Assembly: GCA_900404475.1 (NCBI GenBank)
Contig: OUQQ01000222.1
Location: 5,156-34,342 of the forward strand
From: Spongospora subterranea
Lineage: Eukaryota > Endomyxa > Phytomyxea > Plasmodiophorida > Plasmodiophoridae
Direction: 5' to 3'
Length of the DNA stretch: 29,187 bases
Shown: one piece after another, positions 9,250 to 19,058 of the stretch
Numbering within the stretch: the stretch's first letter is position 1
Layout of the letters: each line of letters starts with the position of its first letter
Notes under the pieces: generated by a model
What the model was told of the DNA's origin: nothing
Seen by the model: only the letters and a program-made list of their open reading frames with translations
The model's database searches: none
Position numbers and translations under genes: made by a program

Positions 9250-9677
9250 AGGCCCACAGTCGGGGTCTGATACTGTACGCGGTGGTTAGTTCTTGCCACG
9301 CGTGGCAAGGTCCTGATCTTGCCACGCGTGGCAAACTCCCGTGGAAAGCCCTCATAACCACCGTACTGTACGGACATCCATCGCGACACTGATCAACTGT
9401 CAGGTCATGTGTACAGTCGTCGGCATTCTTCAAACAGTCAGAGCAGCCATCACACTGATATACGATCATTCCTATCGGGCTTCAACAACAATTGTTTCAG
9501 AGAATTTCTATCATTCATATCTTCCAAACTGATCGTTTGCAGTTCATCATAAAACGATTCTGTTTTTAGCACAAGCGCCTGGTCATCACCCGCACAAACC
9601 TGGACCTTATCAACCCGTTGCACCTCTTTCGTTTTAGTGTCGTCACGGAATTGAGTTCCTCTCAGAGATCGCATCAT
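9250..9677 (-). other. Two adjoining minus-strand ORFs, one Cys-rich
   Basis: A 75-codon frame (9677-9450) has a hydrophilic, exon-like composition with a central ESFYDELQTISLEDMNDR. Just downstream another frame (9469-9250) opens with VYQCDGCSDCLKNADDC, then DLTVDQCRDGCPYSTV, giving seven cysteines in about 35 residues. After that it runs into the palindrome cluster at 9272-9371, where coding is doubtful. They overlap by 20 nt in different frames; an intron or frameshift would be needed to join them. No family is recognised. Confidence 0.25.
9272..9371. repeat. Nested palindrome cluster with two copies of TTGCCACGCGTGGCAA
   Basis: Two perfect palindromes occur: CTTGCCACGCGTGGCAAG at 9292-9309 and TTGCCACGCGTGGCAA at 9319-9334, repeated with a 26-nt period. 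They are enclosed by an outer inverted repeat, CGGTGGTTA (9280-9288) and TAACCACCG (9355-9363), and both outer arms are extended by TACTGTACG elements. The whole can form a cruciform or serve as a symmetric protein-binding array. Function is unknown. Confidence 0.85.
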
Positions 9678-9679
9678 CG

Positions 9680-10437
9680 GCAGGAAGGTCTGATGATCTT
9701 TCGGACCATGTTTCTCTCCTCTGTTCTGTTGTTTTGTTTAGTCTGTTTGCAAAACATCGATTCTTTCGAATTCTTTTTGTCTACCAGATTTTCTTAGCCT
9801 GTTGATCGCAAGTAATCGGTTGCACCCCCTTGTACGAATGGTCCTGAAATGCACAGATTCGGAAACATGTAAATCTGGACGATTATGAAAACGCCCATGA
9901 TGCATTGCTTCATGCTGTTGGTTCGTTGCTACGATTCCATTCACCGGTCAACGAGAACATCACAAATATATGAATGATTGTTACGGGCAGAGTAAACAGC
10001 AACTGTTATTGATCGACAGATGAAAAAAACGCTCACAGTTTAATGCTAAATAAAACCTCAGCTGAATCCGGACCTGAAAATCCATATCTGTCGCATTCAC
10101 GTCATTTTATGAGTGATTTTTAGGGAGATGTTTCTGTTCCTTCAAAGTGGTTTGTTCAGTATTTTTGTTAAATTTATCCTCCAGCCAACAACGCTGTTGG
10201 TCTGTTTTCCGCCTTTCACTCTTCGGCTTTATAATAATTGCTCATGGATGGGAATGTGATATGTTTTCAATCAATTTCATCTTCTTCACCAGGTTGAAAC
10301 GAACCGTTTTATCTCTTCCTCAATTGTTTCAGTATTGTCACCTGAAACTCAATTTGTTTTAGCTGTTCAATCACTCGACTATCGAGTAATGTTTATTTGA
10401 GCCATGGTTTGATTATTTAGTTCGATGTCAGCCATGA
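9680..10437. other. Mostly noncoding stretch
   Basis: A 68-codon minus frame (9944-9738) is Met/His/Arg-rich and unrecognised. The rest, to 10437, is AT-rich with dense stops. No promoter or RNA gene is recognisable. Confidence 0.3.
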
Positions 10438-10685
10438 CACATCAAAAAAGAAAACATTCTTAAACAACCTCCAGCGTGCATCAAAGTTTCATTGAATAAT
10501 CTGCTTTTAGGCCAGCCGCTTTGTTGATCCAGAAACAATTCGCCCTCCATCCATTGATAGGGCATCATCTCAAGTGACAACATCAGCAATCTAAGCAAAG
10601 TAAAACAAAACAATTGCTCGAGACGCACATCAAAAAGGAAACATTCTTAAAACACCTCCAGCGTGCATCAAAGTTTCATTGAATA
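10438..10685. repeat. Direct repeat of about 60 bp, spacing 188 bp
   Basis: Copy A is 10438-10497 and copy B is 10626-10685. Both read CACATCAAAAA, then ACATTCTTAAA, then CCTCCAGCGTGCATCAAAGT and TTCATTGAATA. They differ at a few positions and by one short indel, for about 93% identity. The intervening sequence (CATTGATAGGGC, then AATTGCTCGAGACG) recurs in shortened form after copy B (GTTGACAGGGC, then AATTGCTCGATACG). The region is therefore a tandem duplication with a truncated third unit. Confidence 0.9.
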
Positions 10686-10813
10686 TGAATGCGCTCAGCA
10701 TCCGTTGACAGGGCTAAATTGCTCGATACGATTCGCATCATTAATGGTGGGATTTCCTCGAGTAAATATGGCCTGCCGTATCCATGAGCTCGTAGGCAAC
10801 ACGGCGAGAACGT

Positions 10814-10835
10814 CGCCAGAAACCGTTTCCTGGCG
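10814..10835. repeat. Short near-perfect palindrome (hairpin)
   Basis: CGCCAGAAACCGTTTCCTGGCG is self-complementary apart from one shifted base on each side. It lies about 130 bp downstream of the direct repeats. It has no recognisable function and no adjacent gene. Confidence 0.5.
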
Positions 10836-12314
10836 GCGAATCGAGGATCACTCCATCCAGGCGAATAATTGTGAGAACGGACACCCATAATAGAGTTCTT
10901 TTTAACAACAGGTGGATATCAGTTGACTACCGTTGGCCAATTGGGTTGATTAACCCAATCTGACCGCGTCATGGTGGAATTATGCCATCACGACAAGAAA
11001 CTGCACTTGGTGGTGACATCTGGTCCAAGTCTGTTTTTTGTCTCACAGTTTGCAGGAAAGATAGATGTTCCTCTCACTCCGATATTGAGACTTCGAGCTC
11101 AGATCCTTCCAGATCTTCGATGGGCCCCAACTTCGTTTGACACCATTTCGCCAACACACCGCCGACGGCCATGATCTCTCAGATGAAGTCAGGGAATCCC
11201 TCATACACCCGAATGCGGCCCACACAACATCGTGTTGGATAAACCTTATCGTTTTCGAGTCATTGCGACCCCCTGTTGAGAGGACCTTGTCGGATCCGCC
11301 ACCAGGGTTGTTCATTTTCGGGAACAGCGACTCACCGATGCGATCTGGTTTGGGAATGTGGTCGATAATCACCCACGTCGAACATGATTCATAAACGACG
11401 CCGCATTCCGTTTGTCCGTTTCCAGGTTTCGTATGTTGAAGTCTCAGTCGTCATTTCAAATTTCAAGCACAATCTCAGAACCTACGATCAGGTCCCTCAC
11501 AAGCAATTCCATCAATGACGGAATCTTCTGGAGAGAGGGAGAAACTCAAGTAAAAACGGTGAATATATTACAACTGAGGCGTTGATCAATCACACCAGCC
11601 ACAGCGAACCATTGCCTGAAATCCATGCAATATCGCCAACAAATTGAATTGCTCCTGGTCGTGATTGCAACACCCATGGTCGCATCATGAACCGAGCCAA
11701 GTTAATGGAGAAACATTCAATGAACAACATTTCCGACTTAGTTGTGTTCAGTCCTAAGTGATCGGATTTGAATTACAGGGAAGATGGTTGAAGATTGTGT
11801 TGGTGTTCGGGATCTGAAATCCTGTGAATACTTCAACGATTGTTCAATAGGACGACTGTTCATGATACAAGAGGTGTCAAATTTGCTGTTTTTGATCGAT
11901 GCCTAGCCAGTTTTTAATCAAACCACGTCCCTAATGAGCCGTTAATCATAAACGTTTGTTTGACCCGTTTAAACGACGGTCCGCAACGCTGGTTAATGGG
12001 AACATCTGACAAATCACACTTCTTAATTCATTTGGATATCGAGCGGACATTGTTAGTATTGTTGTTGTTGATTCTTTTCAGCATTATTCATAAGATAAGT
12101 TAATTGTATAACTGAATGGATCCGTGTTGGCTGGAGCCATTATATCGGCCATTGCAGGTGCGTGACGTTCATTGTTTCATGAGTTTTGTTTCTGCAAACC
12201 ATCTGAGCTCGACCCACACAATTACAGTGGTCCATTGATATCGAATTCGAGTCTCCATCAGAACCAAAAAACGGCCATTCGCACATGTTAGATTCGCTGA
12301 CAACCCTCCAGTAT
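10836..12314. other. No gene identified
   Basis: Open frames of 80-110 codons exist on both strands at 11043-11394 but overlap each other, and neither shows a family motif. From 11400 to 12300 the sequence is stop-rich in all frames. GTTTAAAC (about 11966) and other short palindromes appear isolated. Confidence 0.4.
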
Positions 12315-13193
12315 TCAACGTTTGAGCGTCATCAATGGCATTCGCCAGACCGCGAGATTGTCAGATAAACCTCTGGTTGGCACGATATTGCATACAAAAG
12401 TTTCCGGGACGTGATAGAAACTCTCTGGAAAATCGTTAAGTGCCTCTAGGACAGGAATTGCAAATTGATATCGATCACGTGTTTCAGTGGTTCGTGTATT
12501 TAGCCCAACTGTCCTGTAGGAAAAGAAGGAATCATCAGAGCGAACAGTCTTCTCGGGTTCCGCCGGCCGAAACCAGCTCTGGACCAACTAAAGCTACATC
12601 GGTTGTTCTGGATGTTTCCCTGGTGATGCTCAAAGGGCGATGCCAAACCCATTCGGAAAACGGTTCGAGGTCATAATGCGGTGATGGTTGGCGCTGCTGT
12701 CGCCATCCAAGATAGGATTGATGCAGCAGAGTGTTGCAGAGCAAATAAATAATCGAAAATTGAGTCAGATTCGTCCCGGTTTTCCATTATCGACTCAATC
12801 CGTTCCTATATCGATCTTGTTTTCAGGTGTCAGGGATTCGCGACAATTGTTCGCTACTCACCTGATCTTCCTCAACAACGGACGAACACACATTCTGGAA
12901 ACTAACCAAAAAGACAAGACTGAATCGTACCCGTGCTTCTACATATTTCGCCAGCGTCCACATAAACGTCGGCGACTCGTGGATTCCAAGGGACAATCCA
13001 TCAATCGTAGTAGACTGTGCTGTGAAAAATATTTGACAGAACATACGCCTGAGAGGGTGATACCCTTCATCAACAGGAACGGTCAATACCATCAGCTCAT
13101 CGCGTCTAACAAATTCAAAGGATGATCGGGAGGAGCGTTTACCTGAAACGCTGATAGAACTCAGGACGGGTTTTACCCAGATAATCTGAATTT
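12315..13193 (-). CDS. Candidate multi-exon gene of unknown product
   Basis: Several minus-strand pieces carry good splice signals. Upstream, a short exon after TTCAG (about 13181) reads YLGKTRPEFYQRF and ends at CAG|GTAAAC (about 13140). A second, after TTCACAG (about 13021), reads TIDGLSLGIHESPTFMW and TLAKYVEAR. A block ending in SSVVEEDQ stops at CAG|GTGAGT (about 12861). The last, after TTTTCCTACAG (about 12519), reads TVGLNTRTTETRDRY, AIPVLEALNDF, FYHVPETF and ends at 12315. The HES and GLSLG elements weakly recall M32-type carboxypeptidases, but I do not consider that established. Reading the second exon back without the first intron is also possible. The plus strand has a competing 145-codon frame (12688-13125). 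Confidence 0.4.
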
Positions 13194-13403
13194 TTTTAAC
13201 GAATACGGATGTCGAGAACCGCATTGACGAGCATTCCGCTATGAATACAGGGTGTCAGCAATGATCACTGTCAAAATCTAGATATTAATACTGGAGTTCA
13301 TGGACAGGACGAATGTCTCGAGTTTTCCACGTTGAGACCGGTTTCAGACCTGAGGTCATCCCTTGTCTGAGGAGGGAGTGTGACCTTGATGGTTTATTTG
13401 TGT

Positions 13404-13716
13404 TCAACACGAACATGAAGGCCGTTCAAGAGCACAGGAGATCGCTCCTGCGGTGATCAGTTCGGGATGATGACGATTGACAAAACTGTGACAATGAACG
13501 CCAATCAGACTGATCGAATGTGGTTGAAGGGCTCTGAAACAGTTCACATAGAATGAGATCCACTTGTATTGATATAAATGGCGCCATTGCCCCCCTGGCA
13601 AACATGAGAATGTGATGGCCAGTGCCCAAGTGCAGCTGCCCGGGATTGGCCTGCGGTTTTACAACAATCGTTCTTCTACAAAAAGAACTCCCGACTGGAA
13701 AATATGAGACAGCCAA
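13404..13716 (-). other. Anonymous minus-strand open frames, possible exon
   Basis: Two overlapping minus frames are open. The one following an acceptor-like CTGTTTCAG at about 13534 reads ALQPHSISLIGVHCHSF, then GAISCALERPS, and stops near 13404. It could be an exon of a gene on the same strand as the 12.3-13.2 kb candidate. No family is recognised. Confidence 0.25.
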
Positions 13717-13910
13717 TGTGCAATGCGGAATGGGCCTAGAATGGTTCTTTCATTCCCGTAATCTCTTACCTTATTCAAATTTTTCTCGCTCGATTCCCTA
13801 ATCTCGTTCTCGACTGATTCACCCAAATCTGGATTGAGCCCAATACGGGTTCTTGGAAGTGTTTGTCGATATGAACAGCAAGTTAGTGAAAGAACAGGGA
13901 CAGGTCGTCC

Positions 13911-14258
13911 CTAGTCCATTCGAACGTCAATGGGATGATCATGATCGGTGGACGGTACGTTCAATACCAATCCCATTGGTGCAATAATTTCGCATCGCGA
14001 AGGATCCCGATCATCAGAGCAGAACAAACATCCTGGCCGAGATAACGTTGATATTTGCAACATCACCATTACCATTGCGTTCGTGGCCAATCTAACCGAA
14101 AATGTCCCGACACCATCATCGATCTTCGAATTTCGTTCAATCTTTCCGCGATCGTAAACCCTCGTTGGAGAATTCGACAACAGTTTTTGAGGTCGATCAT
14201 GGGACACGACGACCGGGCGTTGTTGTTGCTGTCCATTTGATAAGTTCTGGTAAACCAC
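13911..14258 (-). other. Region open on both strands, coding status undecided
   Basis: A 115-codon minus frame starts MVYQNLSNGQQQQRPVVV, and three 60-70 codon plus frames overlap it. The minus frame lies just downstream of the glutaredoxin gene and on its strand, separated by about 120 bp. None has a recognisable motif. I list it because it is the only sizeable open frame between 13.75 and 14.38 kb. Confidence 0.22.
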
Positions 14259-14381
14259 TGGGTTTTTCGAATTCTGTTGTCACGTGAATTCCTATCTGTT
14301 GTCGCCTTCGATCAGAGAACCATCATCAACAGGTTCCTGTTCTGGGAAATGATCAGCGACCGATATCCGAAACCGTTGAGT

Positions 14382-15203
14382 TTATGGAGTCTGTTCGTTG
14401 GTGTTGTCGAGTTTGGTTTCGAAGGAATCCACCGCTTTCTGAATCAGGAGCAGGAGCTCCCCGTCCTGATCGGCTGTTCTAGCGGCCCTCAATCCACCGA
14501 AATATTCGCCACCAATGAACAGTTGGGGCACGCTTCGGCGGCCAACGACCTCCTCGATTGCGTCCAGCAGTAGATGTCCATGAGGGTGTCGGTCGAGTTC
14601 AACAACGTGTATCACCTTGTTATCCCCTGACAACACACAACATCACCGTTCAACAATTGCTTGAACAGAGTGTCTGAAACTGGTTGATCTAATGTCAAAT
14701 TGAGCTGTCAAATTTCGGGGTGAAATAATCGATAAGAATTGGTCGTTGAATCATCCCGGGGAAGATTTCCAGGGGGACAGTTGGCAAATTTCCCCCTTGA
14801 ACTTAACACATCAAAAATGTCAAAAATCATAACAGAATCGCTGTCGATTGATTTGTTTTTTGAGCGCGTTGTCACTTTTTCCGGTTTGGAGACGGTGATA
14901 CGGCAAAACGATTTTCTTGATCTCGGTACAGAACGGGCAAAAGGTCTTGGAAAAGAGAACGACGGGGGACGCGGTCACCTCTTCCTGGAACAGCACCTGG
15001 ATCTCGTCGTCCACAGGTGATCGCTCACGACCCTGTACTCAAATGATTGGAAATTTCTTCAGCGATCTTTGGAACGAGAAATCTAAAGAACAAACAACGT
15101 GAACTGATGAACGTACTCTGGATTTGGATATTGGTTCAACTGGGGTGTCGATAGGACCGGACAATTCGATTTGCTCCTCGATCAGAACAACATCTGTTCC
15201 CAT
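14382..15203 (-). CDS. Dithiol glutaredoxin (CPFC), three exons
   Basis: Exon 1 is 15203-15117 (MGTDVVLIEEQIELSG, then PIDTPVEPISKSR), exon 2 is 15032 to about 14876, and exon 3 is 14626-14382. Exon 2 holds the beta strand SPVVLFSKTF and the redox motif CPFC (Cys61, Cys64). Exon 3 holds IHVVELD, the cis-proline motif SVP (Pro115) and the glutathione-binding GG of EYFGG (125-126). These are the defining landmarks of classical glutaredoxins, which reduce disulphides and glutathionylated proteins using GSH. The stop after the GG region shows it is not fused to a thioredoxin reductase. The exon 2 donor is uncertain: AAAAA|GTGACA keeps phase and gives 162 residues, but inserts about 10 residues after CPFC compared with typical family members. 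The ATG follows directly on ATATTACAG, an acceptor-like site. Confidence 0.88.
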
Positions 15204-15272
15204 CTGTAATATCAATAAAATTAATTGATCGACACGAACGACAAAGCTTCTTGAAACACCAATACGAAACGA

Positions 15273-15641
15273 TCAGTAATCAAAGATTGTTTCTAGGAGA
15301 ACGGTGGAACTGGGTTTTAAATGGTGAAGTAGTGCAGGAATAGAGATTGGTGGGAGAAGACAACATATTGAGTTGACCTGTGATTGGGACTGGATTGGCT
15401 GTTTCGGGACGGCGCCAATCTGGACAGGAGGAGTCGATAACGGCTCGAAGACGGTCGCCAACAGCAGGAAATATGTGATGATGACGATCGTGACCAGACC
15501 GGCCATAAACAGGATCTGGCGCCGCTCGTGGGTTTGGTCCAGAATCCCACGCTGGAACGCCTTCTTCCACGACCTTCCCCCTTCATCGTAGAACCGCCGC
15601 TGTCCCAGACCTCCAACGTCACTGGTTTTCGATCCGATCAT
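15273..15641 (-). CDS. Single-pass membrane protein, unknown family
   Basis: From the ATG at 15641 the minus frame encodes 122 residues. A polar, basic N-terminal part (SKTSDVGGLGQRRFYDEGGR, SWKKAFQRG) is followed by DQTHERRQ and one strong membrane helix (ILFMAGLVTIVIITYFLLLA). After that come VFEPLSTPPVQIG and a second, weaker hydrophobic stretch ending at a stop at 15273. Positive charges before the helix predict a cytosolic N-terminus. A donor-like CAG|GTCAAC after SQSQ (about 15371) could end the exon earlier. The glutaredoxin ATG lies 69 nt downstream on the same strand. The family is not recognised. Confidence 0.55.
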   Translation of the reverse strand: MIGSKTSDVGGLGQRRFYDEGGRSWKKAFQRGILDQTHERRQILFMAGLVTIVIITYFLLLATVFEPLSTPPVQIGAVPKQPIQSQSQVNSICCLLPPISIPALLHHLKPSSTVLLETIFDY

Positions 15642-15915
15642 GGGGTAATTCGACGCCAATACGGAAATGGAAATCGGCACGCGTCCCCGAATAAACCCGT
15701 TTGGGCTAATACGGCCCGACAACGCCCTCAAAAATATGTTTTAACCCCATTTCAACATGTAGTTTGCCAAGATTGAACCCAATCAAGACGGTGATTGATT
15801 GCGTCGGTGAATAGATTGTAAAACGGCAGCGATCACTAACCAGTGCAATATCAGTCAACTGATTTGTCAATGAGTTATGATCTGATTTGTCAATATTCTC
15901 TGATCTCATTTGAAC

Positions 15916-16000
15916 AATATTTACTGATCGTGTAATTCGAACAAACCACGAAATTTTACCGCCCCTGATCAACTTCTTTTTCTCGGTGAGATATGGGTCG
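15916..16000 (-). repeat. 85-bp block repeated in inverse orientation at 28899-28984
   Basis: The minus strand reads CGACCCATATCTCACCGAGA, then AGTTGATCAGGGGCG, then TCGTGGTTTGTTCGAATTAC and ACGATCA. This matches the plus strand at 28899-28984 with about 90% identity by eye. In the right-hand copy the block is part of an open frame (DPYLTEKIKLIRGA). Here a one-base deletion breaks that frame, so this copy looks like the decayed one. No similarity is evident outside the block. Confidence 0.85.
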
Positions 16001-16565
16001 ATACCATTTCAGAGTGTATTTGATGGGTTTGTAATCGCAACTAGCCGATTGAATATAGTCCATCGTGGTTGTGAAGGGGCTATTCACCATCATCTGAATT
16101 ATGGCGTTTTTCTTTCCCTTCCTCGTTTCTTTGTGATGAACGGATCGGCAGAAGTCGTTCAGTTGTGACTGGGATTTGCTTCAGCAGTGCAATATGCCCT
16201 TCGAACAAGATCACGAACCGACATTTATGTCATTTGGACATCACTCGTCCGTGATATATTGAGTTAATTTCGTTCGCTGATGGCCATGATGGCCTTTCCT
16301 TGCGCGGTGGGGTGCTCTAATTAGACCCCAAACTCCTCACGATCAATGACCATATTTTACATTTTCATATTGGTCAACTAAGACGTTTTCAGAGCCGTGT
16401 TGGCAGTTCCAGCAGCCAATTGTATGGTAGATTCCGTTATGGATAGTTTTTGTGTTCTGGTATTATCTGATTATCATCACACAGAAGAAACCAACTCAGA
16501 CACAAATTGCACACAACAATACGATCTTGAAACAATAAAGTTGAAACTCACCACGAGAAAAGTGG

Positions 16566-17315
16566 TACCGTACTAAACAATGCCGCAATCGATTTCCAGG
16601 AACAATATGCCCAAGCCAAAAACAAGCATCTGACAAAACTGGTCAAAACAGCTAGGACAGGAGCCCAAATCTGGAGCCTGGTAAAACAGATCAGCGCACA
16701 AGCAGACAGAAGTTGACAAAAATGTGAAACCCTCGTCCACCAATGAGGCAAAAAAAATGTTGATGACATCGCTTCAAGATTTGGAGGAATCTAAAGTGCA
16801 CCAGAAACTGACTGAGATAGAAGAGTTGAAACAAGAAGAAATCCGATCAGCACATATCAACATTAGAGAACTGGAATGAGCTGTAAAAAAAGCCAACAGT
16901 AAATCTGGAGGAGGAGAATAGGCGGAACCCCCATAGCTTGATCAAACAGATGTGCACTGATAAATTAATCAGAACACCGTCGAAGAGCAATGAAAAACGA
17001 TATCATCGATTTTGAACACTCCACACCAAATGAAGATCGTCAAATACGGCCACTACCCAAAGCGAAACCAGGGAAATAGTCGACCAATAGCACAATTGTC
17101 TGAAATAGCAAAGATTGTGGAAGTAGTAATTGAGTATAAAATACGGCAACAAGCGAGCGAGTACAATAACCTATAAGAGACTGGGAGTGTGGAACATCCA
17201 ATAGCACAACACACGAATAATGCACGATTAGCGGGGGCGGGAAGTACGACAGTTTACCATGACAGTCTGCGTTTGGATGAAGGCATTCGATAAAGTGCAA
17301 CGAACACTGTTAATT
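16566..17315 (+). pseudogene. Non-LTR (LINE-type) retrotransposon fossil: linker and RT N-terminal region
   Basis: Plus-strand translation, broken by stops and frameshifts, gives a recognisable series. At 16596-16712 AQAKNKHLTKLVKTARTGAQ is followed by IWSLVKQIS, as in the endonuclease-RT linker of CR1/Jockey-type LINEs. At 16859-16940 INIRELE-stop-AVKKANSKSGGGE corresponds to the 'I-x-x-A-I-x-x-L-K-x-x-K-S-x-G-x-D' region. At 17081-17172 RPIAQLSEIAKIVEVVIEYK matches the 'YRPI-x-L-L-x-x-x-x-K-x-x-E' motif. At 17265-17312 WMKAFDKVQRTLL matches the RT A-motif region, but the catalytic Asp is replaced. It is inactive. The ORF opposite it (17300-17040) is a shadow. Confidence 0.85.
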
Positions 17316-17922
17316 CAAACCAATCGATCATAGAAATGATCAAAACACGTTTGTCAGGGTGTACCCGTTTCCGGACGACGGAACTAGTGGACGAGGTTGA
17401 CAAACCATATCAGCTTCTTCCGAATGACAAACTAAACGACCTAGTGCACCATAAAGGAAAACTCCCAAACTCTTGGATTCAGTGATGAAGCGATATGGAA
17501 TGCAAAATCTTGTTTATTTAAAGGTGCTTACTAAGAAACCGGACCATATTTTTTGAAAAGAACGAAGATTACATTGACAACGTGTATCATCATCTCAATG
17601 ACGAAACGGGTTGAAACCGTCAGCCCAAAGGCTCGTCGCCGAAGCTACTGGGGCAAGATCAGCTCGGATCGCATGAGTCGATCTGGTACGTTGCGTCGAT
17701 ATAGGTAGATGCGGGCGTAGGTGTGAGATTGTCTGGAAACCCCCATCGAAGGGTGGCCATAGTGTGGCCATCAACAACACTCTGTGTGGCCAGTCACACT
17801 CACATTAGACGGGTCTAACATTCCTTCCCCATCGCTTGATATCTTCTCCCATCTTTAACACCACAACTGTCAGCTGTGGAATACATTGATGGGCTGCCCC
17901 CAATTCAGTCGCGATGTTACCT
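17316..17922. other. No gene identified between LINE fossil and CDC25
   Basis: A short plus frame (about 17325-17485) reads CTRFRTTELVDEVDKPYQLL and then hits stops. It may be a further LINE remnant. Acceptor-like TTCCAG at 17925-17930 opens the frame that leads into the CDC25 ATG, so an upstream noncoding or coding exon of that gene may lie here. There is nothing else I can support. Confidence 0.35.
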
Positions 17923-17975
17923 GATTCCAGGTTGAGGGCGCCCACGTCGATGAGTGTTCGCCAGCCGAATTCTAC

Positions 17976-19058
17976 ATGCGGCCCCCATCGCCGGCCGTAA
18001 ATCCACAATCAGTTGAACGAGAGAGATATCTAGAACACTGGCTGCTATGCTGTGTCCTCCACAGACTGCCATTGGGACGCGATGAAACTCTCAAAGGATT
18101 GCCAACGGCATTCACTACCTGCTCAACGCCCCGATTTCGGTCAGATATTCCTGATATTTGTCTCGATTCGAAGATCGGCAGGTACACGCAAGTACCTCCC
18201 TTGTCACAGACTATCGATAAGTTGGAATCAGATCGTCAGCGGCCCGTCGATTTCATGGTAAATTCTCGCGATCGACGTTCTATGGGATCGCCAATAGATC
18301 TGCCACGAAAATCGCTGTTGTCTTCAGTAAATCTTACCCCGACTCCTCCACGAAAGTTCGCAGACTCGCCACTCCGGCGGATATGGCATAGTTATAAACC
18401 TGATATTTCGCAAGATAACAACAAATGCGATGACAAGGGATCCGCCTGCCCTCTTGCCCTGGCGGCTGGTTATTATGCACCGATCCTCCCAGTCATGTCC
18501 ATGTCCAGCCCACCGGTTATATCATGCGACACGGTCATGGCGCTCCTGTCGGGTCGCTTCAGCGATATCGTCAACGAATACTTGATCGTCGATTGTCGAT
18601 ATGATTATGAACACGACGGTGGACATATTCCCAACGCAATTTCGATCAATCACCAGGAAAATCTATCGAAGTTTCATGAAGAATTGAGAAGGAGGTCATC
18701 AAAAAACTTGGTAATTATTTTCCATTGTGAATTCAGCCAGAATCGTGCTCCAAAGACATTCCGTGCATTTCGATCACTGGACAGGGCAGCCAACACGTAT
18801 CCGACGCTGTCGTTCCCACAGATGTACATAATGAAAGGGGGCTATAGGCAGTTTTTCAATCAATATCAGTCCTCATGCAAACCGCAATCATATGTGACGA
18901 TGGCGGACCCGACTCTCAGCAAGCAATGGAGGAAAGAGGTGAAGGAGTGCCGTAAATCCTGGACTAAACGGAAAGGCCATCACGCGCCGGACCTGGATCA
19001 GGTAAAAGTGCTGCCGTCGCCGAAATCAGCTCTAACTACCAGAAGATTCCTGTTCTGA
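17976..19058 (+). CDS. CDC25: CDC25 (M-phase inducer) dual-specificity phosphatase, single-exon frame
   Basis: The 360-residue frame contains a CDC25-type rhodanese domain at about 180-305: YLIVDCRYDYEHDGGHIPNA (202-221), the P-loop HCEFSQNR (250-257; Cys251, Arg257 of C-x5-R) and YIMKGGYRQFF (284-294). CDC25 removes the inhibitory Thr/Tyr phosphates from cyclin-dependent kinases to drive mitotic entry. The P-loop reads SQN where human CDC25s have SSE, but the essential Cys and Arg are present. The N-terminal part carries several S/T-P sites (PPSP, LTPTPP, DSPLRR) suited to CDK control, and RRS/RKS sites. It is shorter than human CDC25s (473-566 residues). An in-frame TGA lies about 53 nt upstream, but an acceptor (CCAG, 17930) just after it leaves room for an upstream exon. 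It converges with ARS2, 398 bp apart. Confidence 0.95.
   Translation: MRPPSPAVNPQSVERERYLEHWLLCCVLHRLPLGRDETLKGLPTAFTTCSTPRFRSDIPDICLDSKIGRYTQVPPLSQTIDKLESDRQRPVDFMVNSRDRRSMGSPIDLPRKSLLSSVNLTPTPPRKFADSPLRRIWHSYKPDISQDNNKCDDKGSACPLALAAGYYAPILPVMSMSSPPVISCDTVMALLSGRFSDIVNEYLIVDCRYDYEHDGGHIPNAISINHQENLSKFHEELRRRSSKNLVIIFHCEFSQNRAPKTFRAFRSLDRAANTYPTLSFPQMYIMKGGYRQFFNQYQSSCKPQSYVTMADPTLSKQWRKEVKECRKSWTKRKGHHAPDLDQVKVLPSPKSALTTRRFLF

Noticed and set aside
8559..9389. Longest minus-strand ORF after CDC25 (276 codons) as one protein
   Set aside because: Composition changes along its length, it crosses the palindrome cluster and several splice-like sites, and it has no motif. It is more likely a chance join across exons and introns.
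12823..13224. Class II aminoacyl-tRNA synthetase anticodon-binding domain (VLTVPVDEGYHPLRR)
   Set aside because: The resemblance is limited to one strand-loop and falls in a segment that may be an intron; the other expected motifs are absent.
14382..15203. Thioredoxin-glutathione reductase (Grx-TrxR fusion) as in flatworms
   Set aside because: The frame stops shortly after the glutaredoxin GG motif, and no FAD-binding or TrxR sequence follows downstream on the minus strand.
16548..17300. Hydrophobic minus-strand ORFs (16769-16548 and 17300-17040) as membrane proteins
   Set aside because: They are exactly antisense to the LINE linker and RT motifs read on the plus strand.
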